Notes under the pieces: generated by a model | Told to the model about the DNA's origin: nothing | The model's database searches: none | Seen by the model: the letters and a program-made list of their open reading frames with translations, nothing else | DNA from: CAZCDS01 sp964497585 | GTDB taxonomy: Bacteria > Desulfobacterota > Desulfomonilia > Desulfomonilales > Desulfomonilaceae | DNA: 64,000 bases | Assembly (NCBI GenBank): GCA_964497585.1 | Contig: CAZCDS010000008.1 | Span: 83,359 to 147,358 of the forward strand | Direction of reading: 5' to 3' | Made by a program: the position numbers and the translations under genes | Shown: positions 37,416 to 44,728 of the stretch, one piece after another | Numbering within the stretch: position 1 is the first letter of the stretch | Layout: each line of letters starts with the position of its first letter

Positions 37416-38786
37416 CTATCCGATCATGAGATTCTCTTCCGCGTACTCGACTCCGTTCGTCGTACCGCTCCCCACGATGATATAGGAGAAGGTGAGCACA
37501 CCGACCCGACCGATGATCATCATGAGAATAATCCAGAACTTGCCCCAGGCATTAAGATGAGGCGTCACTCCCATGGACAATCCCACTGTGCCGAATGCCG
37601 ACACCGTTTCGAACAGATAGACAAGGAAGTCTCCTCGCGGGCTGGCCGAATGGTGACCGATCGCCGAGTCACCGACGAGGAGGAAGAACAATACCAGACC
37701 GATTATCACAATGGAAACGAGAACCAGTGATACGCTCCGGGTCACCGTCTCGTTAGGGATGCTTTTCTTGAACATGTTGACGCGCTTCCTTCTCCTCACC
37801 CGACTCAATGTGAATGTCGTCAAGAGCGCCAACGTCGTAGTCTTCACTCCGCCGCCGCAGGATCCCGGCGAGGTGCCGAAGAACATGAGAAAGATCATCA
37901 TGGCGAGCGTGCCGTCCTGCAAAGAACCAATGTCCATGGTGTTGAATCCGGCTGTGCGACACGTTACGGATTGAAACACCGGCGCTAATATTCGTTGTGA
38001 GAAGGATTGTGCTTCCCCCAGCGCCTGTCGCTCCAAGAAAGCAAACATCAAAGCTCCGGATACGAGCAGAATCATGCTGGTAATCAACACCGTTTTGGTC
38101 TGTATCGATAGTCGAACCCGGTTCTCTTTCCGTCTCACAAACCAGGCCTGAAGGTCATGGAGAACGGGAAACCCGATGCCCCCTACAACTATCAAACAGC
38201 ATATGGTCGTGTTGAGGAGCACGTTGTCGCTATAGCTCATCATGCTGTTGGGGAACAATGCAAACCCCGCGTTGCAGAACGCGGAAACCGAGTGAAAGAT
38301 TGCCGTGTACACGGCGCGCAATAAGGAGAATTCTCGGCTCCAGTGGATGGTGAGCAAAAGGGCCCCGATGGTTTCTGCGCCAATCGTGAACAGGAAGATG
38401 GTTTTCACGAGACCGAAGATATCCTCGCGCGGCGTATGGGCGAACAGATCCTGCAAGACCAGACGATGTCGAAAGGAGACAGATCGTCCTATCAACTGAA
38501 ATAGAGCTACGGAAATGGTCATTACGCCGAGACCGCCGATCTGGATAAGCGCGAGTATAACGCACTGTCCAAAAGTGGTGAAGTAGCTGCCAGTGTCGAC
38601 CACTACCAGACCGGTGACGCACACCGCAGACGTCGCAGTGAACAGCGCATCCATCAAAGGGAGGTAACCGTACTCGGTGGAGATCGGGAGTTTGAGCAAA
38701 AGTGTCCCCGCGGTTATGGCCAAAAGGAAACTGGCCAACACGATGGTAGCCGGATGCGCCTTGAGTATTCTCGTCCGGACCCTCAT
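37416..38786 (-). CDS. TrkH/KtrB-family potassium transporter (second copy)
   Basis: Membrane protein of 456 residues with the four pore-loop repeats of the Trk/Ktr superfamily. The selectivity-filter glycines are visible in SAVCVTGLVVVD, SVSAFCNAGFALF, SVTCRTAGFNTMD and SAFGTVGLSMGVT. These form the potassium pathway through the inner membrane. Length and loops are closer to KtrB than to TrkH. Its ATG overlaps the TGA of the preceding cysteine-rich gene (ATGA, 38786-38783), implying translational coupling, and a KtrA gene follows. Confidence 0.93.
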   Translation of the reverse strand: MRVRTRILKAHPATIVLASFLLAITAGTLLLKLPISTEYGYLPLMDALFTATSAVCVTGLVVVDTGSYFTTFGQCVILALIQIGGLGVMTISVALFQLIGRSVSFRHRLVLQDLFAHTPREDIFGLVKTIFLFTIGAETIGALLLTIHWSREFSLLRAVYTAIFHSVSAFCNAGFALFPNSMMSYSDNVLLNTTICCLIVVGGIGFPVLHDLQAWFVRRKENRVRLSIQTKTVLITSMILLVSGALMFAFLERQALGEAQSFSQRILAPVFQSVTCRTAGFNTMDIGSLQDGTLAMMIFLMFFGTSPGSCGGGVKTTTLALLTTFTLSRVRRRKRVNMFKKSIPNETVTRSVSLVLVSIVIIGLVLFFLLVGDSAIGHHSASPRGDFLVYLFETVSAFGTVGLSMGVTPHLNAWGKFWIILMMIIGRVGVLTFSYIIVGSGTTNGVEYAEENLMIG

Positions 38787-39382
38787 GATTCGAGCCTCGG
38801 ATTCAAATAGTATTCGCAGTGAAGATGGTCTTCGGTCTCACAGATTTCGTGCAGTCGGCGCCCCCCAAGGACCATGCGGTCGAGGTAGGCTCCGCAGACC
38901 GTCATCTCATGTTCGGAATCGATCACGTCGTAATGGAGAAACGGACATAGCACAGCCAGATGCCGTTCCAACCGGTCATCCGGCCCCAATTCCTTGATGA
39001 TGTCACGTATCCGTAGTGGATCCAATGCGGCGTCCCCTATAAACCTAGCGAAATCTACCCCCACCCTCCAGAGATCTTCAAGGACTTTTCGATGCTTTGA
39101 GGGGAGCAGGGCCAGTATGGGACAGGTGCGCGTATGGCTGTTTCCCTTCAGAACAGCGCACAACTCCAGAAGGGCTTCGCGTTCCGCGAGCGGGACGCGA
39201 CCGACACGAACCACAATGATCTCGGGCTTTCCCTCAACGGCCTTGTCCAGACACTGGATCGCGGTGGGAATCCATTCTTGATCGGGGGCAGACGACTCGC
39301 TGACATCCCCAGAGGTGTCGCACAACAATAACCGGAAGGGTGCCACCGGACGCTTATCAACTGACGCAACGTCTTTGCCCAT
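38783..39382 (-). CDS. Receiver-like protein with C-terminal four-cysteine motif, in the potassium operon
   Basis: Protein of 199 residues, no family recognised with certainty. Residues 15-130 look like a degenerate response-regulator fold: FRLLLCDTSGD, then EIIVVRVGRVP where the phospho-acceptor Asp would sit, then CPILALLPSKH and LRIRDIIKELG. The usual Asp, Thr and Lys set is not clearly kept. The last 60 residues hold four spaced cysteines, in AVLCPFLHYDVI, MTVCGAYLD, EICETEDH and LHCEYY, which could bind zinc or an iron-sulfur cluster. It lies between two TrkH genes: 4 bases after one stop and overlapping the next start. A sensor or regulator of the transporter is a reasonable guess. Confidence 0.75.
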   Translation of the reverse strand: MGKDVASVDKRPVAPFRLLLCDTSGDVSESSAPDQEWIPTAIQCLDKAVEGKPEIIVVRVGRVPLAEREALLELCAVLKGNSHTRTCPILALLPSKHRKVLEDLWRVGVDFARFIGDAALDPLRIRDIIKELGPDDRLERHLAVLCPFLHYDVIDSEHEMTVCGAYLDRMVLGGRRLHEICETEDHLHCEYYLNPRLES

Positions 39383-39386
39383 AATG

Positions 39387-40877
39387 TTAATTTCCGTTTC
39401 GTGTTTGTGCCGTTGCAGATCGGCAGTCTCTGAAAAGCTTGAGCAGACTGACGATTACTACAATGAGCTCTAACCGACCGAGAAACATGCCGAGGGTCTC
39501 CGCCCATAGAGCGCCATTGGGCATTTCAGCGGAGGTCACGCCCACGGAGAGCCCAACCGTTCCGAGAGCGGACGCGAATTCAAAGAGAGAATCGGTGATG
39601 CTGTAGCCGTAAGCGCAGAGGGCCATGACCCCAAGCGCGTAGGTCATCACGTAGAGAAAGACAAAAACTGCCGCTTGCCGCACTCTGCTGTCATCCACAA
39701 AGACTCGGCGGTCGCCCTCCCAGATGGGACGTTGCAAGATCGCGTTCCGGGGCATGAGCGAGCGACGGATTTCCCAGACCAGCGACTTCCACAGCAGATA
39801 CACACGAAACTGCTTGACGCCTCCTGCTGTGGAGCAGGTCCCGCCACCGATAAGCATCAACAGTATCAGGACAAAAATGCCAAAGCCGTTCCAATTACCG
39901 TAACCGACTGTAGAATATCCCGTGGTGGTGATCGCTGTTACCGTCTGGAAGACTGCTACTCGGATCGACTTCCCGAGTTGTGGATAGAGCGTCTGACAGC
40001 TGAAAAGGAATAGCGCGGCTGTGGCCAAGGGAATGAGCACAGCCAAAAGCCGGACCTCGCCGTTGCGGGCAACAAGGTTGAGCTTTCCCCGCCAGAAGAA
40101 CCATGCTGTAACGAAGCTGAGATTTCCAAGCAGCATAAGCGGCAGGGTTACCGCCTCAATGGCCACGGAATCCCAATAACCGATACTTTCGGCACGGGTT
40201 GAAAAGCCTCCCGTCGATATGGCGGCGAATGCGTGATTAACCGCGTCGAAAGGCGACATACCAGCCATCACATAGGCGACGATTCCCACAACGGCGTAGC
40301 ACGAGTAGATGATCAGGACCAGCCGGGCCGATTGACGTACATGCGGCACCAGTTGATCGCTTCGACCCTCGGCGTGTGAAATCCCAACTCCGGTCGGGCC
40401 GACAATAGCCGACATCATGATAATGGCCAACCCCGCCCCACCGGCCATTTGCATGAGGCTACGCCACAACAAAATCATGGGACCGGCGCGGTTGACCCCG
40501 ACAACAGAAAGACCGGTCGTCGTCCATCCGCTCATCGACTCAAAAAGAGCGCGAGAAAAGGAAAGTCCCAACACCGGCACGAACGGCCATGCCGAAAAGA
40601 GAATGACCACGACCCAGCTGATAAGAACGATTATGCCGCCCTCTTGGATGGATAGAGTGGAGTTTGAGCCGGAACGAAACAGCCGCCACAACACAATCCC
40701 CAACAGGCCGAGACATGCGGCGGGCAGTCCAAACGCCAAGGCATGCACCGCTTCCTCCGGGTAGGCAAGGAGGACCAACAGAGGCGTAAGCATCAGCACG
40801 GACGAGAGAATGAGGATCGTCCCCACGGATGAGAGAATTGCCGCATAGCGTTGTCTAAGATATTCCCTTTCCCTCAC
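39387..40877 (-). CDS. TrkH-family potassium transporter (first copy)
   Basis: Membrane protein of 496 residues. Pore-loop glycines are in MSGWTTTGLSVVG, AAISTGGFSTR, TAITTTGYSTVGYGNW and SALGTVGLSVGVT, one per repeat, as needed for potassium selectivity. The length and third loop resemble TrkH/TrkG, which differ from the KtrB-like copy downstream. The start is a GTG at 40877 with AGAGGAACC upstream, 12 nt after the preceding TrkA gene. Having two different TrkH-type pores in one operon is uncommon. Confidence 0.93.
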   Translation of the reverse strand: MREREYLRQRYAAILSSVGTILILSSVLMLTPLLVLLAYPEEAVHALAFGLPAACLGLLGIVLWRLFRSGSNSTLSIQEGGIIVLISWVVVILFSAWPFVPVLGLSFSRALFESMSGWTTTGLSVVGVNRAGPMILLWRSLMQMAGGAGLAIIMMSAIVGPTGVGISHAEGRSDQLVPHVRQSARLVLIIYSCYAVVGIVAYVMAGMSPFDAVNHAFAAISTGGFSTRAESIGYWDSVAIEAVTLPLMLLGNLSFVTAWFFWRGKLNLVARNGEVRLLAVLIPLATAALFLFSCQTLYPQLGKSIRVAVFQTVTAITTTGYSTVGYGNWNGFGIFVLILLMLIGGGTCSTAGGVKQFRVYLLWKSLVWEIRRSLMPRNAILQRPIWEGDRRVFVDDSRVRQAAVFVFLYVMTYALGVMALCAYGYSITDSLFEFASALGTVGLSVGVTSAEMPNGALWAETLGMFLGRLELIVVIVSLLKLFRDCRSATAQTRNGN

Positions 40878-40889
40878 TGCGCGGTTCCT

Positions 40890-41552
40890 CTATTTCGATT
40901 CACCCGTGAAGGCCTTCAACACTGGGCCATGGTTGTCGGGCAGGGTAATGAGTACCACCCGGTCGCCTGCCAGTAAGTCATTGCCTCCGCGGGGCACGAT
41001 AGGCTTGTTGTCGCGAATCACAACCGCAACCAAGGAATTTTCGGGAAGATAAATGTCTTTCAGGAGCTTGTTTACCACCGGTGAATTGGCGGCGAGGATG
41101 ATCTCTGTGACGTTTACCCGGCCTCCTCCTACCGGCAAGAGATTGGTGATCTGTTCCAGCGCGGCGCGCTGTTCAATCAAGCTGCCTACGATCTGTGTTG
41201 TGGAAAAAGCGGACACGCCCAGCTTTTTGAAAACCTCCGCGTTGTCCGGGTCGTTTGCCAGAGCCACGGCCCTTGGCACTCCCAACTGGAGAGAAGCAAG
41301 TTGACAGATAATGAGATTGTCCTGGTCGTTGGGAGTCATGGCGAGCACAACGTCGGCCCCCATTGCACCTGCTTCCTCGAGAATTCCGACGTCGCTCCCG
41401 TCCCCGCAAATCACCGTGGCCGCGAGTTGCCGGGCCAGTTGAAGGCACTCGCCCCGGTTCCGATTGATGATGATGACCTCATAGCCCTTGGCCGTGAAGC
41501 TCCTGCACAGGAAATAGAGCGTCTTACCAGTGCCTACGATAATCACCTTCAT
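40890..41552 (-). CDS. TrkA-type protein with altered nucleotide motif
   Basis: Protein of 220 residues with an RCK_N domain (VIIVGTGKTLYFLCRSFTAK, acidic IIINRN, ATVICGDGSDVGILEEAG) and an RCK_C domain (IILAANSPVVNKLLKDIYLP, GDRVVLITLP). The usual third glycine of GxGxxG is a leucine here (GTGKTL), so the ligand or its role may differ from normal TrkA. The ATG at 41552 overlaps the TGA of the preceding gene (ATGA); a longer reading from 41630 would run into that gene and lacks family sequence. It probably regulates the TrkH encoded just downstream. Confidence 0.9.
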   Translation of the reverse strand: MKVIIVGTGKTLYFLCRSFTAKGYEVIIINRNRGECLQLARQLAATVICGDGSDVGILEEAGAMGADVVLAMTPNDQDNLIICQLASLQLGVPRAVALANDPDNAEVFKKLGVSAFSTTQIVGSLIEQRAALEQITNLLPVGGGRVNVTEIILAANSPVVNKLLKDIYLPENSLVAVVIRDNKPIVPRGGNDLLAGDRVVLITLPDNHGPVLKAFTGESK

Positions 41553-41989
41553 GATGCTGTTCCTCGTTGTTGAGCGGCGCCATCGGCAATCGCCCCAAGG
41601 AACATCTCCGCCGCCACCGATGTCGGACAAATAGTCCGGATTCCCAATTGGGCATATACAGCTTCTCTCTTGGGATCGAACACCCTGGCCAGCACCTGGG
41701 GAACACCAAAGACCTCTCGAGCAACCTGAGCCACCATGAGGTTGACGTTGTCCTCGTGGGTCGTGGTGATCAGCACATCGGCATCCTTCAGTTTGGCTTC
41801 TTTCAGCACCGCCACGTGGGTTGCGTCACCTTCCACGCGAAAGCCGCTGAAGTCAGGTGTGAGATCGTTGAAGGTGTTCCGATCTACATCAATCACCACA
41901 ACCGAGTTGCCCGCGCGACTGAGCTGAGCGGCCAGATGTGACCCCAGACGTCCGCACCCGACAATCACCATGTAGCGGTTATGATTCAT
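41549..41989 (-). CDS. Short TrkA-type protein, RCK_N domain only
   Basis: Protein of about 146 residues holding one NAD/ATP-binding RCK_N domain: MVIVGCGRLGSHLAAQLSRA, VVVIDVDR, FRVEGDATHVAVLKEAKL and VLARVFDPKREAVYAQLG. The RCK_C domain is missing. Such short proteins may pair with the full-length TrkA encoded next to form mixed rings. The ATG at 41989 overlaps the end of the receiver-TPR gene by 11 bases, and its own stop overlaps the next start, so the three genes are tightly coupled. Confidence 0.88.
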   Translation of the reverse strand: MNHNRYMVIVGCGRLGSHLAAQLSRAGNSVVVIDVDRNTFNDLTPDFSGFRVEGDATHVAVLKEAKLKDADVLITTTHEDNVNLMVAQVAREVFGVPQVLARVFDPKREAVYAQLGIRTICPTSVAAEMFLGAIADGAAQQRGTAS

Positions 41990-42704
41990 CCCGCTCCTCT
42001 TTGCCGCTCTCATCCTCGGTCGCACGATCCTCTTTGTGCAATCCGATGTCGATCTTGCCGAACTTGTGCCAGGCAGTCGTCCGTTCCAAGTTTGTCATGG
42101 CTGGTTTGTATGTAGGATCAATGTCCAGTGCCGCGCGATAGAACTTCTGCGCTTCCAGCCAGTTGTGCTCGATTTCAAGCAGTGCTCCGAGAAGGTTGTA
42201 CCCCTCGGGTTGACCCGGGTCGGCGGCAATCGCCTTCCGGGCCGTCTCCCGCGCGGCGGCGAAACTGCGATCCGAGATATGACGCTTTGCCAGCTCAATC
42301 AACGACCTGGAGTCAATCGCGCTCTCCTCATCCAGCGCTTCACGTGCAAGTACCGATGTGGTCAAATCTCGAATTTCGCCTGGACTAAATGGCTTTTGTA
42401 TGAAGTCCACGGCGCCGAGTTTCATAGCCTCTACCGCGGATTCAATAGTGCCGTGAGCCGTGATAATGATCACCCGGATTTTCGGCCACTCATCCTTGAT
42501 TCGCCGCAGAACGTCCATCCCGTCCATTCCCGGCATTTTCAGGTCAAGAAAAACCAGCCCGAACGCTCTCTCGTGGAGTCGGCGGAGAGCTTCCTCGCCG
42601 TTCACTGCCGTCTCGACGGGGATCTCAAGTGGCTCTAAGGATTGGGACATCGTCAGTCGGATGTTTTTTTCGTCATCCACGACCAGAATCGGATTCTCTT
42701 CCAA
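41979..42704 (-). CDS. Response regulator: receiver plus TPR-like tail, no DNA-binding domain
   Basis: Protein of 241 residues. Residues 5-120 are a receiver domain: ILVVDDEKNIR, phospho-acceptor Asp in LVFLDLKMPGMDG, Thr/Ala in VIIITAHGTIES and Lys in IQKPFSP. The C-terminal half has two to three TPR-like helices (ARETARKAIAADPGQPEGYN, LEAQKFYRAALDIDPTYKPA), a protein-binding module. Without an output domain it probably acts by protein contact, for example on the Trk regulatory ring or on the kinase. The gene starts 10 nt after the kinase stop, so the upstream kinase is its likely phosphate donor. Confidence 0.9.
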   Translation of the reverse strand: MEENPILVVDDEKNIRLTMSQSLEPLEIPVETAVNGEEALRRLHERAFGLVFLDLKMPGMDGMDVLRRIKDEWPKIRVIIITAHGTIESAVEAMKLGAVDFIQKPFSPGEIRDLTTSVLAREALDEESAIDSRSLIELAKRHISDRSFAAARETARKAIAADPGQPEGYNLLGALLEIEHNWLEAQKFYRAALDIDPTYKPAMTNLERTTAWHKFGKIDIGLHKEDRATEDESGKEERDES

Positions 42705-42713
42705 GGGACCCTC

Positions 42714-44552
42714 CTATTGGGCCGCCGGCAAGGTGAAGGTGAATGCGCTCCCTTGACCGGGAGGTGATTCCACCCAGATCGCACCGCCGTGAGCCCTCAC
42801 GATCTCCTTGCAGATAGCGAGCCCCAGACCCGTGCCTCCAGTCTCTTGGCCCTTCACCCGGACAAATTTCTGGAAAATCTTGGATTGATATTCGCGCGGA
42901 ATCCCCGGTCCGTCGTCACGCACGGACAGGTGAACATTCGGCCCAATCTTCTGGCCCATCAGTTGAATATGGCCGCCCTTGTTCACATACCGTAGGGAAT
43001 TGGATATCAGATTAGTCAGCACCCAGGTAATCTTGTTGGCATCCGCTCGAACGGAGGGAAGATCCCCGGCCGACTCCGATGTGAACGCGACCTCCTTCAT
43101 ATCCATTTGGCTTCTGAAGATTGCCTCGACGTGGTCAAAAAGGGTCTGGATTTGAACCTTCTCAAACTCTAACTCGATCCTGCCCGCTTCAATTTTGGAC
43201 AGATCGAGCAGGTCATTTACGAGGGCTTTCATCCGCTGGACCTCCTCGTGGGCAGCTTGCAAAAGGTCCCGGTCCTTCTCGGCAAGCCCCTGTGCAAGGT
43301 TTTCCAAGAGCAGATCGATGCTCATTCCCAGGCTGGTCAATGGTGTCCGCAGCTCGTGAGATGCCGCCATGACGAATTCACTCTTGAGCCGCTCAACTTC
43401 CTTCAGGCGGGTAACGTCCCTCAGCAACAGCACGATGCCGGATAGGGTACGGTCCCTTCCCCGAATCGCCGTGACGGAAAAAAGATAGTGGCGGGACTGC
43501 TTTCCCTCTGGGAGTGATATTATCCGCTCGTCATCCGGAACCTCCGGTTTTACTCCCGTTTCAACGGTTTTACGGATCAAATCACAAACATGTTCTTCGG
43601 GCAGGATATCCGAGCACCGCAATCCGGAAGTCTCCGTGAACGTCAAGTCGAGAATCTGGCGTGCCGCCGGATTGATGCCGTTCACCCTCAGTTCTGGATC
43701 GAAAACAACCAAACCGTCCTCGATGCTGGAAAGGATCGCCTCACCTTTATTCTTTTCGGAAATTATGTTCTCGATGTTCATCTCGTGGAACTGTTTGAGC
43801 TGAGCGGCCATTTGGTTGAATTCTCCAGCCAGGCCGCCAAGCTCATCGCCTGTGTCGACCGGAACCTGCACCGAGTAGTTGCCGGAGGAAATATTACGTG
43901 AGGCTTCCATGAAGTGTCTGAGAGGTTGGACAATACGTCCGGCGAGAACCAGGCTGAAGATCAACGCGGCGATCAACGCCGATGTAGCAACGATTGCTGT
44001 GGACCAGATCGCACGTCGTGCAACGTAGCCTGCACGGATACTTGCCGTATACATGGCTTCCTCATTGAGTTGGCGCAATCGTATACAGGCTTGGCGCACT
44101 TCGGCAAAATGAGGATATATAGCTTCTTCGTAGACCCTGAGAGGAGACGTGGGCATCGGTCGGTCTTTGCCAGCTAAGTCGGTTATTCCAGAAAATTCTT
44201 GTCTATATTTCCCGTAAGCCGTCTCAACAGATTGAATTAATTTGGCTTCGCCCTTGATAGTCACGTTGTCCTTTGCGCGAGCCAGCCATGCAAGGAACAC
44301 CGCCTCATTTTCCCGGAACTGAGAAACTCCCTTTCTCGCATCGCCCACGAATACGAGCAGAATACCGCTGTCTTGACGTTCGAGGGCGTTCACCATGTTC
44401 TCAGCCGCGAGAATGCTCCGGTAGTTTTCTTGAAGGATCGCGTCAGTGGCCTGGCCGAGGGACACCAGATTGACAACGGCCCAGGCCACCACCACTGCCA
44501 TCAACGCGACGGCGAATCCGTAACCGGCGAGTATTTTGCTCTTCAGGGTCAT
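42714..44552 (-). CDS. KinB-like membrane sensor histidine kinase
   Basis: Protein of 612 residues. It has TM1 (about 9-31), a periplasmic four-helix-bundle sensor (QATDAILQENYRSILAAENM and following), TM2 (about 170-195), HAMP, PAS (about 265-370), and HisKA with the phospho-His near residue 398 in AASHELRTPLTSLG. The HATPase has N box LTNLISNSLRYV, G1 DDGPGIP and G2 GTGLGLAICKEIV. The sensor closely resembles KinB, and its partner next door resembles AlgB, a known pair in Pseudomonas. The ATG at 44552 is supported by the sigma-54 promoter at 44598-44612: the predicted transcript starts near 44587, so longer starts are excluded. Its place in the operon suggests it senses an envelope or ionic state. 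Confidence 0.93.
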   Translation of the reverse strand: MTLKSKILAGYGFAVALMAVVVAWAVVNLVSLGQATDAILQENYRSILAAENMVNALERQDSGILLVFVGDARKGVSQFRENEAVFLAWLARAKDNVTIKGEAKLIQSVETAYGKYRQEFSGITDLAGKDRPMPTSPLRVYEEAIYPHFAEVRQACIRLRQLNEEAMYTASIRAGYVARRAIWSTAIVATSALIAALIFSLVLAGRIVQPLRHFMEASRNISSGNYSVQVPVDTGDELGGLAGEFNQMAAQLKQFHEMNIENIISEKNKGEAILSSIEDGLVVFDPELRVNGINPAARQILDLTFTETSGLRCSDILPEEHVCDLIRKTVETGVKPEVPDDERIISLPEGKQSRHYLFSVTAIRGRDRTLSGIVLLLRDVTRLKEVERLKSEFVMAASHELRTPLTSLGMSIDLLLENLAQGLAEKDRDLLQAAHEEVQRMKALVNDLLDLSKIEAGRIELEFEKVQIQTLFDHVEAIFRSQMDMKEVAFTSESAGDLPSVRADANKITWVLTNLISNSLRYVNKGGHIQLMGQKIGPNVHLSVRDDGPGIPREYQSKIFQKFVRVKGQETGGTGLGLAICKEIVRAHGGAIWVESPPGQGSAFTFTLPAAQ

Positions 44553-44597
44553 CCGTGACCGATCCTTCACAGGTGAAAGCGCCTCAGGCGATTCTAA

Positions 44598-44612
44598 GCA
44601 AAAGACGTGCCA
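44598..44612 (-). promoter_or_regulatory. Sigma-54 (-24/-12) promoter of the kinase-potassium operon
   Basis: The minus strand reads TGGCACGTCTTTTGC: TGGCAC, five bases, TTGC, an exact match to the -24/-12 consensus TGGCAC-N5-TTGC. The predicted start is near 44587, giving a leader of about 35 nt to the kinase ATG at 44552. Transcription needs an activator of the NtrC class, and one is encoded immediately upstream. Confidence 0.85.
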
Positions 44613-44627
44613 GATAGCGACTACTAA

Positions 44628-44640
44628 AATCAAGGGGTTA
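44628..44640. promoter_or_regulatory. IHF-site consensus between promoter and upstream sites
   Basis: The plus strand reads AATCAAGGGGTTA, a full match to WATCAA-N4-TTR. It lies about 47 bp upstream of the predicted sigma-54 start, between promoter and activator sites, where IHF usually bends DNA at such promoters. Confidence 0.65.
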
Positions 44641-44664
44641 GCGAAACGGGGATTCAATGTCGTA

Positions 44665-44677
44665 TTGCACAATGCAA
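44665..44677. promoter_or_regulatory. Upstream activator site 1 (palindrome)
   Basis: TTGCA-CAA-TGCAA, a perfect 5-bp inverted repeat around three bases. It is centred near -84 from the predicted start and 30 bp from the second site, about three helical turns. It is a candidate binding site for the AlgB-like activator. Confidence 0.7.
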
Positions 44678-44691
44678 GACGAACGCGGACA

Positions 44692-44710
44692 TCCTTGCAT
44701 CATGCAAGGA
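44692..44710. promoter_or_regulatory. Upstream activator site 2 (palindrome)
   Basis: TCCTTGCATCATGCAAGGA, a perfect 8-bp inverted repeat around three bases, sharing TTGCA-N3-TGCAA with site 1. It is centred near -114, just past the stop of the activator gene. The longer arms suggest this is the stronger site. Confidence 0.72.
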
Positions 44711-44728
44711 CGAGCGGCAGAACAGACC

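Noticed and set aside
44553..44672. Longer N-terminus for the KinB-like kinase
   Set aside because: The sigma-54 promoter and IHF site lie within it, so it would not be transcribed from that promoter; the family N-terminus is MTLKSK at 44552.
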